Positions 9,930 to 20,249 of a stretch of DNA of 49,717 nt are shown one piece after another. The notes beneath the pieces are model-generated. The model had not been told where the DNA came from. It did no database searches and saw only the letters and a program-made list of their open reading frames with translations. The position numbers were made by a program, and so were the translations under genes. The number at the start of each line of letters is the position of its first letter. The stretch's first letter is position 1. Origin of the DNA: Aeromonas caviae (GTDB lineage Bacteria > Pseudomonadota > Gammaproteobacteria > Enterobacterales > Aeromonadaceae); the NCBI RefSeq assembly GCF_000819785.1, contig NZ_CDBK01000034.1:128586-178302 (forward strand), read 5' to 3'.

Positions 9930-10595
9930 ATGGAGCAGTTTTACCACCTGGCTCACGCCTTTATGCATCAGGATCTGGCGACACTCTCTGATCCCAAGAT
10001 GGTCTTCATGGTCTATGTCGTCCTGCTGACCTTCCTGGTGCTCGAGAATGGCTTTATCCCCACCGCCTTCCTGCCAGGGGATACCCTGCTGATCCTGACC
10101 GGCGTGCTGATCTATCAGGGGGTGTTGCCGATGGCAGTGGTCCCGCTGCTGATCATGGCGACCTTCGTCGGTACCTGGCTTGGCTACATGCAGGGGCGTT
10201 TCCTCGGCCACACCCGGATGTATCACAGGCTGATGTCCCATCTCGATGACAAGCACAAGGAGAAGGTGCACTACCTGCTCAACAAGTACGGCATCATCAC
10301 CCTGATCACCGCCCGCTACATCGCCTTCGTGCGTACCGCCTACCCCTATATCGTCGGCGCCAACGAGATCCCCCAGGGGCGCTTCCTGGTGGTCAACCTG
10401 ATCAGCTCCATCATGTGGATCTGCCCCCTGGTCGGGCTGGGTTACTACCTGAGCCACACCAAGCTGGCCGCGCAGTATGAGTCCCAATTTCTCAGCGTCA
10501 TTATCTACCTGCCGGTCGTGCTGCTGGTGGGCGGCCTCATCGCTCTGGTCTGGCGCTGGTGGAGCAGACGCAAGCCCGGCGTCTCCAGAGAGTGA
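9930..10595 (+). CDS. DedA family (VTT domain) membrane protein
   Basis: A 221-residue DedA protein. The re-entrant region FLVLENGFIPTAFLPGDTLLILTG (about residues 35-57) holds the conserved acidic and proline/glycine positions. The second half carries ARYIAFVRTAYPYIVGANEI (about 129-148), the F/Y-x-R-x-x-x-P consensus with the essential arginines, and the C-terminal helices close with a basic tail. In E. coli the relatives YqjA and YghB support proton-coupled membrane homeostasis and lipid carrier recycling. It follows the CNNM-like gene by 18 bases and likely shares its transcript. Confidence 0.9.
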   Translation: MEQFYHLAHAFMHQDLATLSDPKMVFMVYVVLLTFLVLENGFIPTAFLPGDTLLILTGVLIYQGVLPMAVVPLLIMATFVGTWLGYMQGRFLGHTRMYHRLMSHLDDKHKEKVHYLLNKYGIITLITARYIAFVRTAYPYIVGANEIPQGRFLVVNLISSIMWICPLVGLGYYLSHTKLAAQYESQFLSVIIYLPVVLLVGGLIALVWRWWSRRKPGVSRE

Positions 10596-10606
10596 GACAA
10601 ACCACA

Positions 10607-10632
10607 GGGTCGCCCACAGGCGGCCCTTTTTT
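10607..10632 (+). terminator. Terminator after the DedA gene
   Basis: GGGTCGCC pairs with GGCGGCCC (one G-T pair) around CACA, followed by six T residues. Confidence 0.8.
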
Positions 10633-10731
10633 ATGGAAAATAGTGGCGAATTCCCCCTGCTCGCTCTTGTAAAGCAGGGGCAAAAATGAGTGAATCTAGC
10701 GCCTTTTTTCGCTGTGGATGGAGTTGGTTGT

Positions 10732-11559
10732 ATGGGGTGTTGGATTCGCGCAATCGCGCTGGTAGGTGGATTGATGGGACTGCTGGGTTCGCAGACAGCC
10801 CTGGCGACCCCCGACCCGGCCAAGCTGCAGCTCAAATCGGGCAGTGCCCTGGTGATGGACGTCAACACCGGCAAGACCCTGTATCAGAAAAACCCCACCC
10901 GGGTGCGCCCCATCGCCTCTCTCACCAAGCTGATGACGGCGCTGGTGGTGCTGGATGCCCGCCAGAACCTCAATCAGACCCTGACCATCGATCAGAACGA
11001 CAGGGACAACATCAAGCACACCTATTCACGGGTGCGCATGGGCACCCAGGTCAGCCGCCGCGACGCCCTGCATCTGGCGCTGATGTCCTCCGAGAACCGC
11101 ATGGCCTCGGCGCTTGCCCGCCACTACCCGGGGGGTCGCCAGGCCTTCATCCGCGCCATGAACAACAAGGCCAGACAGCTCGGCATGCGCAACACCCGCT
11201 ACTATGACTCCACCGGTCTCTCCACCCGCAACGTCTCCACCGCCCAGGATCTGGCCAAGCTCCTCTCTGCGGCCTATCGACAGCCGCTGATCCGTGAATT
11301 CACCCAGGACACCAGCAGGGAGATGCGCTTTCACAAGCCGGCCTACAGCCTGATGTTCAACAATACCAACCCGCTGGTGAAGAACCCGGACTGGGATGTA
11401 CGCCTCTCCAAGACAGGCTATACCGACGAAGCGGGCCGCTGCCTGCTGATGCGTGCCAAACCGGATCGTCAGGAGCTCGCCATCGTACTGCTCAACTCGG
11501 TGGGCAAACGCACCCCTGTCGGGGATGCCAACCGCATCCGCAAGTGGCTGAAAAGCTGA
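10732..11559 (+). CDS. pbpG: D-alanyl-D-alanine endopeptidase (PBP7-type)
   Basis: A 275-residue S11-family penicillin-binding protein. A signal peptide (about 1-25, ending ALA) is followed by the catalytic motif SLTK (Ser63-Lys66), the SEN motif (residues 120-122) and KTG (227-229) in LSKTGYTDEAGRC. This is the short PbpG architecture without the C-terminal PBP5/6 membrane anchor. It should cleave D-Ala-mDAP crosslinks in the periplasm. A GTG at 10690 is in frame, but the ATG at 10732 has GGAG eight bases upstream and gives a clean signal peptide. The gene is monocistronic, with a terminator 20 bases past its stop. Confidence 0.93.
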   Translation: MGCWIRAIALVGGLMGLLGSQTALATPDPAKLQLKSGSALVMDVNTGKTLYQKNPTRVRPIASLTKLMTALVVLDARQNLNQTLTIDQNDRDNIKHTYSRVRMGTQVSRRDALHLALMSSENRMASALARHYPGGRQAFIRAMNNKARQLGMRNTRYYDSTGLSTRNVSTAQDLAKLLSAAYRQPLIREFTQDTSREMRFHKPAYSLMFNNTNPLVKNPDWDVRLSKTGYTDEAGRCLLMRAKPDRQELAIVLLNSVGKRTPVGDANRIRKWLKS

Positions 11560-11578
11560 TTCTCTCCACGAAGACATG

Positions 11579-11602
11579 AAAGGATGCCGCGGCATCCTTT
11601 TT
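11579..11602. terminator. Terminator after pbpG
   Basis: AAAGGATGCC and GGCATCCTTT form a perfect stem followed by TT. It is nearly symmetric. Confidence 0.8.
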
Positions 11603-11847
11603 ATTGCCCGCCAAACGCCTCAGCAAGCCGCCAGAGAGCGCCAGCCCCTCACAGCATAGTGCGTATGGTAAGGGCACCCAGGTCCACAGGCACGGCCACG
11701 GGATGCATCAGCAGCCTGCCAGGCAAGACCCGTCGAGAGTGGTTACCCGGGGGCACGTGCAGCAAGGGGGAACCGTCCCCCGTGGGAGCGTCAGGGAGAA
11801 GAACACGAGAGAGACAACCCCATGATGGGGAGGAGGATATCGCCCAT
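11603..11847. other. Gene-free stretch between pbpG and the tRNA array
   Basis: About 245 bases with no supportable gene: short open frames lack ribosome binding sites and recognisable content. One small hairpin (GGGGGAACCGTCCCCC near 11767-11782) and a short CCCCATGATGGGG palindrome near 11818 are present, without an obvious function. Confidence 0.5.
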
Positions 11848-11879
11848 AAAAAAACAGCCCCGACTGACGTTGAGGCTGT
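11848..11879 (-). terminator. Terminator at the end of the tRNA-Arg array
   Basis: Read on the minus strand, ACAGCCTC pairs with GGGGCTGT (one T-G pair) and is followed by seven T residues. It lies six bases past the last tRNA-Arg. Confidence 0.75.
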
Positions 11880-11884
11880 CTGTA

Positions 11885-11961
11885 TGGTGCGCCCGAGAGG
11901 ATTCGAACCTCTGACCACCTGGTTCGTAGCCAGGTACTCTATCCAGCTGAGCTACGGGCGC
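11885..11961 (-). tRNA. tRNA-Arg (anticodon ACG), copy 1 (last transcribed)
   Basis: 77 bases with encoded CCA. Acceptor GCGCCCG/CGGGCGC, anticodon stem CCTGG/CCAGG enclosing CTACGAA, so anticodon ACG. The sequence is identical to the four other copies. The 27-base spacer to copy 2 is nearly the same as the next spacer, which indicates tandem duplication. Confidence 0.97.
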
Positions 11962-11988
11962 TCACAACTTGTTGCACTGCTTGAAATA

Positions 11989-12065
11989 TGGTGCGCCCGA
12001 GAGGATTCGAACCTCTGACCACCTGGTTCGTAGCCAGGTACTCTATCCAGCTGAGCTACGGGCGC
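11989..12065 (-). tRNA. tRNA-Arg (anticodon ACG), copy 2
   Basis: Identical 77-base gene with CTACGAA anticodon loop. It is separated from copy 3 by a 27-base spacer that shares TTGTTGCACTGCTTGAAA with the copy 1-2 spacer. Confidence 0.97.
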
Positions 12066-12092
12066 TCATAAATTGTTGCACTGCTTGAAACA

Positions 12093-12169
12093 TGGTGCGC
12101 CCGAGAGGATTCGAACCTCTGACCACCTGGTTCGTAGCCAGGTACTCTATCCAGCTGAGCTACGGGCGC
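12093..12169 (-). tRNA. tRNA-Arg (anticodon ACG), copy 3
   Basis: Identical 77-base gene. The spacer to copy 4 (25 bases) is a diverged version of the other array spacers. Confidence 0.97.
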
Positions 12170-12194
12170 TCATAAATCATTGTATTGCTTGAAA

Positions 12195-12271
12195 TGGTGC
12201 GCCCGAGAGGATTCGAACCTCTGACCACCTGGTTCGTAGCCAGGTACTCTATCCAGCTGAGCTACGGGCGC
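12195..12271 (-). tRNA. tRNA-Arg (anticodon ACG), copy 4
   Basis: Identical 77-base gene. It lies only 16 bases after a terminator-like hairpin that separates it from copy 5, so its transcription depends on read-through or RNA processing, or on a promoter that is not obvious. Confidence 0.97.
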
Positions 12272-12287
12272 CCTGTTTTCAAACGAT

Positions 12288-12312
12288 AAAAAAAGCTTAC
12301 TCAACAGTAAGC
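12288..12312 (-). terminator. Terminator-like hairpin inside the tRNA-Arg array
   Basis: On the minus strand GCTTACT pairs with AGTAAGC around GTTG and is followed by seven T residues. It falls between copy 5 and copy 4 and would be expected to stop most transcripts coming from the tRNA-Ser promoter. Confidence 0.7.
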
Positions 12313-12365
12313 CTTCTTTAGTGCCGACTTGCTGATGGTCAACACATGACTCCAAGAGTCAAATA

Positions 12366-12442
12366 TGGTGCGCCCGAGAGGATTCGAACCTCTGACCACC
12401 TGGTTCGTAGCCAGGTACTCTATCCAGCTGAGCTACGGGCGC
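12366..12442 (-). tRNA. tRNA-Arg (anticodon ACG), copy 5 (first transcribed)
   Basis: Identical 77-base gene, four bases downstream of tRNA-Ser on the same strand, so both come from one primary transcript. A small GACTC/GAGTC hairpin (12348-12360) follows it. Confidence 0.97.
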
Positions 12443-12446
12443 AAAA

Positions 12447-12539
12447 TGGCGGAGAAGGGGGGATTCGAACCCCCGATGCGGGTATAAGCCGCATACTCCC
12501 TTAGCAGGGGAGCGCCTTCAGCCTCTCGGCCACCTCTCC
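12447..12539 (-). tRNA. tRNA-Ser (anticodon GCT)
   Basis: A 93-base class II tRNA with long variable arm and encoded CCA. The acceptor stem begins GGAGAGG and the anticodon stem CTCCC/GGGAG encloses CTGCTAA, giving anticodon GCT for AGC/AGU serine codons. It is the first gene of the tRNA operon, downstream of csrA. Confidence 0.96.
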
Positions 12540-12552
12540 GTTTGCGGGGCTG

Positions 12553-12580
12553 ATAATACTTCACAGGGATTTTTAGTCAA
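12553..12580 (-). promoter_or_regulatory. Sigma-70 promoter of the tRNA-Ser/Arg operon
   Basis: TTGACT, a 16-base spacer and TATTAT are seen on the minus strand. The -10 ends 13 bases before the mature tRNA-Ser, and a GC-rich discriminator (CAGCCCCGC) follows, typical of stringently controlled stable RNA promoters. Confidence 0.7.
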
Positions 12581-12705
12581 ACACTTTTTTGGAGAAAACA
12601 GAGCGTTCGCTCAGCATTTGGCCAAAGAGTGGAATATTCAAGCAATATCGACACTTACCCAGTAGTTTCGCGCTCTGCAGGCCGATTTGCAGGCCCCTGA
12701 AAAAC

Positions 12706-12732
12706 AAAAGGCGACATCCAGGATGTCGCCTT
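12706..12732 (-). terminator. Terminator after csrA
   Basis: AAGGCGACATCC and GGATGTCGCCTT form the stem. On the minus strand it is followed by TTGTTTT, 20 bases past the csrA stop. Confidence 0.8.
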
Positions 12733-12751
12733 CAGGCAGCCATGAAATGGC

Positions 12752-12940
12752 TTAGAAATTCGGTTGGCCCGGGACTTTCTCGGCCTGTATCCGCATGTAG
12801 ATCTCTTCGCGGTGTACGGAAACCTCTTTCGGTGCATTCACACCGATACGAACCTGGTTCCCTTTTACGCCCAGTACGGTAACGGTTACTTCGTCACCAA
12901 TCATCAGGGTTTCCCCTACACGACGAGTCAAAATAAGCAT
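12752..12940 (-). CDS. csrA: Carbon storage regulator CsrA
   Basis: A 62-residue RNA-binding regulator of standard length. It starts [16 protein letters not shown] and carries the conserved beta-strand residues [24 protein letters not shown], including Arg44-type RNA contact in VHREEIY. CsrA binds GGA-containing loops in leader RNAs and controls carbon flux, motility and biofilm. AGGAG lies just upstream of the ATG. The location between lysC and tRNA-Ser is the conserved place in this group of gammaproteobacteria. The 93-base gap to lysC is AT-rich and likely holds its own promoter. Confidence 0.97.
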   Translation of the reverse strand: MLILTRRVGETLMIGDEVTVTVLGVKGNQVRIGVNAPKEVSVHREEIYMRIQAEKVPGQPNF

Positions 12941-13033
12941 TCGCTTGCTCCTGTATCCTGTTTTGTATTTATATCGATATGCGCCATTATCTTACAAAGA
13001 TACCGATATGGTAAATGGTTGAAACTAAATCAA

Positions 13034-14281
13034 TCAGGGATTGTTTCCCAAGGGCTGCTCATGAGGCTCTTGATCCAACCCGAACGCCGAGTGCAACGAA
13101 CGCACGGCCAGCTCCAGGTACTTCTCGTCAATCACCACGGATATCTTGATTTCAGAGGTGGAGATCAGCTGCATGTTGATCCCTTCCTCACCCAATACCT
13201 TGAACATGGTGCGCGCTACACCAGGATGATTCCACATGCCGACCCCGACGATGGAGACCTTGGCGATCTCTCCGTTGCCCTGCACGCAGGCGGCCCCCAG
13301 CTCGCTGGCGGTCTCCTCCAGCAAGGCGCGGGCCCGGCGATAATCATCGCGATTCACCGTGAAGGTGAAGTCGGCGGTACCATCCCCCATGGTGTTCTGC
13401 ACTATCATGTCGACATCTATGTTGGCGTCGCTGATCGGATTCAGGATCTGCGCGGCCACGGTCGGCCTGTCCGGCACACCCAGAATGGTCAGGCTGGCCT
13501 CGTTGCGATTGAACGCAATGCCGGATACCAGGGGTGCTTCCATCCTCTCACCTCCATATGTGATTAAGGTTCCCTCTCCGTCGACAAAACTCGACAGCAC
13601 CCTTAGCGGCACGCGGTACTTGCCCGCGAACTCGACCGAACGGATCTGCAACACCTTGGCTCCGAGACTCGCCATCTCGAGCATCTCCTCGAAGGTGATG
13701 GTATCGAGGCGACGCGCCTTGGGCTCGATGCGCGGATCCGTGGTATACACCCCGTCCACATCGGTAAAGATCTGGCACTCATCGGCCTTGATGGCCGCAG
13801 CCACGGCCACCGCAGTGGTATCCGAACCCCCTCGGCCCAGTGTCGTGATGGCATTGTGCTCATCGCGCCCCTGGAAACCGGCGATCACCACCACCTTGCC
13901 GGCACCGAGTGCGGCTTCCACCTGCTCGGTGTCGATACGGGTGATGCGCGCCTTGCCATAGGCGGAGTCGGTGTGGATGCGGACCTGATCACCGGTCATC
14001 GAGACTGCAGGGCAACCGCGCTTGTTGAGCGCAATCGCCAGCAGCGCAATGGTGACCTGCTCACCGGTGGAGATCAGCACATCCATCTCGCGCCGGTTGG
14101 CATCCTGGTCCAGCTGCTGGGCCATGCCCAGCAACCGGTTGGTTTCGCCCGACATGGCGGAGACCACCACCACCACGTCATGTCCCTGGGCACGGGTCAG
14201 CTGAACCCGCTCAGCAACTGCCTCGATCCGCTCCAGCGTGCCGACCGAGGTGCCACCGTACTTCTGTACATAGAGTGCCAC
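13034..14281 (-). CDS. lysC: Aspartate kinase
   Basis: A 415-residue aspartokinase. The amino-acid kinase domain (about 1-245) begins VQKYGGTS (KYGGTS at 7-12) and contains [16 protein letters not shown] and [13 protein letters not shown]. Two ACT domains occupy the C-terminal part (about 260-400), the expected sites of lysine or threonine feedback. This is the stand-alone alpha/beta type seen in pseudomonads and vibrios, not the fused E. coli ThrA or MetL. It starts with GTG, preceded by AGGTGA. It is 16 bases after alaS and so is probably translated from the alaS transcript. No lysine riboswitch is possible in so short a gap. Confidence 0.95.
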   Translation of the reverse strand: MALYVQKYGGTSVGTLERIEAVAERVQLTRAQGHDVVVVVSAMSGETNRLLGMAQQLDQDANRREMDVLISTGEQVTIALLAIALNKRGCPAVSMTGDQVRIHTDSAYGKARITRIDTEQVEAALGAGKVVVIAGFQGRDEHNAITTLGRGGSDTTAVAVAAAIKADECQIFTDVDGVYTTDPRIEPKARRLDTITFEEMLEMASLGAKVLQIRSVEFAGKYRVPLRVLSSFVDGEGTLITYGGERMEAPLVSGIAFNRNEASLTILGVPDRPTVAAQILNPISDANIDVDMIVQNTMGDGTADFTFTVNRDDYRRARALLEETASELGAACVQGNGEIAKVSIVGVGMWNHPGVARTMFKVLGEEGINMQLISTSEIKISVVIDEKYLELAVRSLHSAFGLDQEPHEQPLGNNP

Positions 14282-14297
14282 AGATCACCTCGCCCGC

Positions 14298-16922
<2,625 letters not shown>

Positions 16923-17194
16923 GGAAAATCCTGCTTGATTCGAATACGGACTTTTAACCGCATTAATGTAAGTTTTCTGCAGGGTAAAGTAAAACGTGGG
17001 GACCCTTGGCGGGTGAAATAGCCCCCAAGGGGCCAGCGTTTGGCAGCAGCACCCGCAAGGACGTCACAACAGGGGGGCTTCGGGATGCCTCGCTCGACCA
17101 CAGGGCCGCCATCGACAGACTCGGCGAAGGGCTGATATTCCCCACCAGCCGCACCGCACACCAGTTGCTATAGGTGTTCAACCTTGGCGCGCCA
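16923..17194. other. alaS upstream region, no gene seen
   Basis: 272 bases between recX and alaS. An AT-rich part just upstream of alaS (near 16940-16990) probably holds its promoter. The remainder is GC-rich with no coding pattern, no tRNA-like fold and no clear terminator for recX. Confidence 0.4.
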
Positions 17195-17701
17195 CTATTG
17201 CTCACCTTGCATGGCTGAGAGGGCGTAACGGGCTTGTTCCTGGGTAAAACCACGCCCCATCAGATATTTGAGCCACTTCATGCGCAGTTTGAAGTCGGCA
17301 AGGTCGGTCGCCTTTGCCCGACGCGACAACAACGCAAGCGCCAGTTCGAACCAGTCGAGCTCGGGTTGATCCAGGGCAGCCTCGATCTGGGTGTCATCCA
17401 GCCCCTTGCGGCGCAGATCGAAGCGGATCCTGAGCGGACCATGGCCTTTGGCCGCACCAACCCGCACCGCCATGGCACCGTAACGATCGTCATTGACCCA
17501 GCCATAGCCACGGCAATGGTCGAGTACAACGGCGACCACCTCCTCCTCGAATCCCTTCTGACGCAGGCGTCTGGCCAGCTCCGACTCGGCACTCTCGCGA
17601 CGGGCCAGACTGCGCATGGCGTAGGCACGGGCGGCCGCCAGCTGCTCTTCAAAGGTCAATTCGACGGGCTCGCCCGTTTCGTTCACAGATTCATCCGCCA
17701 T
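17195..17701 (-). CDS. recX: Recombination regulator RecX
   Basis: A 168-residue RecX protein. Helical repeats include RAYAMRSLARRESAESELARRLRQKGF, the segment HCRGYGWVNDDRYGAM, and RFDLRRKGLDDTQIEAAL. RecX binds within the RecA filament groove and limits RecA activity. The ATG at 17701 is chosen because the more distal TTG start lies inside the recA-recX hairpin. It is co-directional with recA, 41 bases downstream, so most expression should come from read-through of the intervening terminator. Confidence 0.93.
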   Translation of the reverse strand: MADESVNETGEPVELTFEEQLAAARAYAMRSLARRESAESELARRLRQKGFEEEVVAVVLDHCRGYGWVNDDRYGAMAVRVGAAKGHGPLRIRFDLRRKGLDDTQIEAALDQPELDWFELALALLSRRAKATDLADFKLRMKWLKYLMGRGFTQEQARYALSAMQGEQ

Positions 17702-17730
17702 AAACAACAAGGCCGGGTATCAACCCGGCC
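17702..17730 (-). terminator. recA-recX intergenic terminator / attenuator
   Basis: On the minus strand GGCCGGGT and ACCCGGCC form an 8-bp stem with a four-base loop, followed by TTGTTGTTT. The hairpin directly abuts the recX start. E. coli has an equivalent hairpin that lets only a fraction of recA transcripts enter recX. Confidence 0.8.
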
Positions 17731-17742
17731 TTTCCTCATTCC

Positions 17743-18807
17743 TTATTCGAACTCTTGTTCGTTTTCGGCTTCAAACTCGTCGTATTCGGCAGCCGTGGCC
17801 TTCTCTTCCACCGGCGCGGCGCCGGAGAGCAGCAGCTCGCGCAGCTTCACTTCCACCTCGGCAGCCAGTGCCTTGTTTTCGGAGAAGAGCTTCATCACGT
17901 TGGCTTTGCCCTGGCCGATCTTCTCGCCGTTGTAGCTGTACCAGGCGCCCGCCTTGTCGATCAGCTTGTGCTTGACGCCGAGATCCACCAGCTCGCCCTC
18001 CTTGGAGATACCGGCACCATAGAAGATCTGGAACTCAGCCTGCTTGAAGGGTGGCGCCACCTTGTTCTTGACGACCTTGACGCGGGTTTCGTTGCCGACC
18101 ACCTCGTCCCCTTCCTTGATGGCGCCGGTACGACGGATGTCAAGGCGCACGGAGGCGTAAAACTTCAGAGCGTTACCACCGGTGGTGGTCTCCGGGCTGC
18201 CGAACATGACGCCAATCTTCATCCGGATCTGGTTGATGAAGATGCACAGGCAGTTGGCGTTCTTGATGTTGGCGGTCAATTTACGCAGCGCCTGGGACAT
18301 CAGTCGGGCCTGCAGGCCGACGTGGGAGTCACCCATTTCGCCTTCGATTTCCGCTTTCGGGGTCAGGGCCGCCACGGAGTCGACGATGATGACGTCGACG
18401 GCATTGGAGCGCACCAGCATGTCGCAAATCTCCAGTGCCTGTTCACCGGTATCCGGCTGGGAGATGAGCAGGTCGTCGACGTTGACGCCCAGCTTGGCGG
18501 CATAGATAGGATCCAGTGCGTGCTCCGCATCGACGAAGGCACAGGTTTTGCCCTTCTTCTGGGCTTCGGCGATCACCTGCAGGGTCAGCGTAGTTTTACC
18601 GGAGGATTCCGGACCGTAGATCTCGACGATACGACCGCACGGCAGACCACCGATCCCCAGCGCCACGTCCAGAGAGAGAGAGCCGGTGGAGATGGCTTCG
18701 ATATCCATGGTCTTGCTGTCGCCCAGACGCATGATGGAGCCTTTGCCAAACTGCTTTTCGATCTGGCCCAGCGCAGCCGCCAGTGCCTTCTGTTTGTTCT
18801 GATCCAT
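17743..18807 (-). CDS. recA: Recombinase RecA
   Basis: A 354-residue RecA of full length. The Walker A motif GPESSGKTT spans residues 65-73, the Walker B region is [15 protein letters not shown]-binding loop L2 lies in [16 protein letters not shown], and the C-terminus is acidic ([14 protein letters not shown]). RecA forms filaments on single-stranded DNA, drives strand exchange and triggers LexA cleavage. Its promoter contains a perfect LexA box. It is followed by the attenuator and recX. Confidence 0.99.
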   Translation of the reverse strand: MDQNKQKALAAALGQIEKQFGKGSIMRLGDSKTMDIEAISTGSLSLDVALGIGGLPCGRIVEIYGPESSGKTTLTLQVIAEAQKKGKTCAFVDAEHALDPIYAAKLGVNVDDLLISQPDTGEQALEICDMLVRSNAVDVIIVDSVAALTPKAEIEGEMGDSHVGLQARLMSQALRKLTANIKNANCLCIFINQIRMKIGVMFGSPETTTGGNALKFYASVRLDIRRTGAIKEGDEVVGNETRVKVVKNKVAPPFKQAEFQIFYGAGISKEGELVDLGVKHKLIDKAGAWYSYNGEKIGQGKANVMKLFSENKALAAEVEVKLRELLLSGAAPVEEKATAAEYDEFEAENEQEFE

Positions 18808-18852
18808 GCCAATCTCCGCTGGGAATCGTGAGTAAGAAGTGAAGTTGGGCTA

Positions 18853-18880
18853 AGTATACTGTTTATGCATACAGTATCAA
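18853..18880 (-). promoter_or_regulatory. recA promoter with embedded LexA (SOS) box
   Basis: On the minus strand TTGATA and TATACT are separated by exactly 16 bases, and those 16 bases (18859-18874) are a perfect CTGT-N8-ACAG LexA operator within a longer palindrome (TACTGT...ACAGTA, 18857-18876). LexA bound here would cover the whole promoter. The layout matches the E. coli recA promoter. Confidence 0.95.
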
Positions 18881-18887
18881 GCCCAAT

Positions 18888-19382
18888 TTATTTGAGCAGT
18901 GCCAGGAGTCCGGACAAGGCCTGTCTGACCGCCTGCTGGCGCACCTGATGGCGATCCCCATCGAAACGGGCAAGCAGGGAGTGGTGACGACCGGTACGAT
19001 CTGCCCAGGCAAACCAGACAGTGCCGACCGGTTTCTCCTCGCTGCCACCACCAGGCCCGGCGATACCGCTGATGGCCACGCAGATACCCGCATCGGAGCG
19101 AGCCAGGCAGCCCCGGGTCATCTCCAGCACCACGGGTTCGCTGACGGCGCCGTGGCGCAACAGGCTGTCGATGCTGACACCGAGCATCTGCTGTTTGGCT
19201 TCGTTGGTGTAGGTCACGAAACCGCGATCGAACCAGGCCGAGCTGCCGGCAGTATCCGTGATGGCAGTGGCAACCCCGCCGCCGGTGCAGGATTCCGCCG
19301 TGGCGGCAAGCCAGCCTCTGACCAGCAGTGCCTCGCCCAGTTCCCGGGATAAGCGGGAGATCTCTGCTTCAAGTCCCATCAT
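18888..19382 (-). CDS. pncC: Nicotinamide-nucleotide amidase (CinA C-terminal family)
   Basis: A 164-residue CinA C-terminal domain protein, the stand-alone PncC/YgaD type. Signature segments are ATAESCTGGGVATAITDTAGSSAWFDRGFVTYTNEAK, AISGIAGPGGGSEEKPVGTVWFAW and a helical C-terminus with VRQQAVRQALSGLLALL. The enzyme deamidates nicotinamide mononucleotide to nicotinate mononucleotide in NAD recycling. Two adjacent ATG codons (19382 and 19379) follow an AGAGGA site; the second has the better spacing. The stop is only eight bases from the recA -35, the usual pncC-recA order. Confidence 0.92.
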   Translation of the reverse strand: MMGLEAEISRLSRELGEALLVRGWLAATAESCTGGGVATAITDTAGSSAWFDRGFVTYTNEAKQQMLGVSIDSLLRHGAVSEPVVLEMTRGCLARSDAGICVAISGIAGPGGGSEEKPVGTVWFAWADRTGRHHSLLARFDGDRHQVRQQAVRQALSGLLALLK

Positions 19383-19578
19383 CGCGTCCTCTTGCGGCCT
19401 CTTCCAGGCGAAATATGGCGCTCATTATGCAGTTGCCCCGCTCCTCGGGCAACCGACCCCGGGGCCACTGCGTCAGCAAGTTGTCGTCGCTTAAGCTCCA
19501 GTACATGGCTGCTCGTTATCATGTTCCAACACCGCCATGCATGCGGTTTCCATCCCATCAGACCAAGGAGAAAGCCGG

Positions 19579-19986
19579 ATGAAGCATCCGTTCAACGTCG
19601 CCATGACAGCCCTCGCAATGTGTATCGCCACCCATGCCTTTGCCACCGAGGGCACCGCCGAGCTGCAGAGCGAGACCTCCCTGGCCCAGGAGCTGAACCT
19701 CTCCAGCGCCCAGGTGGAGCAGATCAAGGGGCTGCGCGAGCAGGCCACCAGGGAGCTGGGCTCAATCAAGCTCGACGCAATCGGCCAGGACGTCATCGTC
19801 AACATGATCAAGTCCGGCAAATGGGATGAAGTGGCGGCGAGAAAGCAGTTGCAGACCATCAGCGACGTACAGGCCGAGGCCCGCTACCATCGCGCCCACT
19901 ACCTCTTCGAGGTGAGCCGGGTGCTGACACCCGAGCAGAAAGCCAAACTGCACGAGATGCTGAGCGGCGACGAAGCCATGTACTGA
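19579..19986 (+). CDS. Spy/CpxP-like LTxxQ periplasmic protein
   Basis: A 135-residue secreted protein. A signal peptide (about 1-22, ending AFA) precedes an all-helical body with two LTxxQ-type motifs: LNLSSAQVEQIKGLREQ near residue 40 and LTPEQKAKLHEML near 117. This is the pattern of Spy and CpxP, ATP-independent periplasmic chaperones or stress sensors. No Cpx genes are nearby. A strong AAGGAG site lies eight bases upstream of the ATG. It sits between pncC and mutS, divergent from pncC, with its own terminator. Family call is by motif only. Confidence 0.7.
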   Translation: MKHPFNVAMTALAMCIATHAFATEGTAELQSETSLAQELNLSSAQVEQIKGLREQATRELGSIKLDAIGQDVIVNMIKSGKWDEVAARKQLQTISDVQAEARYHRAHYLFEVSRVLTPEQKAKLHEMLSGDEAMY

Positions 19987-20010
19987 GGGCGACACTCTCC
20001 CCGTCTCTCC

Positions 20011-20042
20011 CATCCCCGCATCCGTGCGGGGATGCTATTTCT
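20011..20042 (+). terminator. Terminator after the Spy-like gene
   Basis: CATCCCCGCA pairs with TGCGGGGATG around TCCG, followed by a short T stretch (CTATTTCT). Confidence 0.7.
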
Positions 20043-20249
20043 CCTCCCCCATGCCTCTTCTGGGCCAGGCTCCCCCCAGGCCACTCTGGTCAGCATGATC
20101 CGGATGCACAGATCCGCGACGGGATGCCGGCTTTGCCCCCAAGACGGAGATTCCTCCTCACCATCTTGCCTCGAGCATGTAGAATGGCCCCCAGATTCAG
20201 ACCCATGACGGCAGACGTTTGCCCGCAAGAGCACCTTCTGGAATAGCAC

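Noticed and set aside
9297..10874. 525-residue minus-strand frame opposite the CNNM-like and DedA genes
   Set aside because: It spans two well-supported genes and a terminator; composition is typical of antisense.
11885..12442. Regularly spaced repeats resembling a CRISPR array
   Set aside because: The repeats are 77-base tRNA-Arg genes with near-identical spacers, and no cas genes are present.
14282..14297. Lysine riboswitch ahead of lysC
   Set aside because: Only 16 bases separate alaS and lysC, far too short for a riboswitch.
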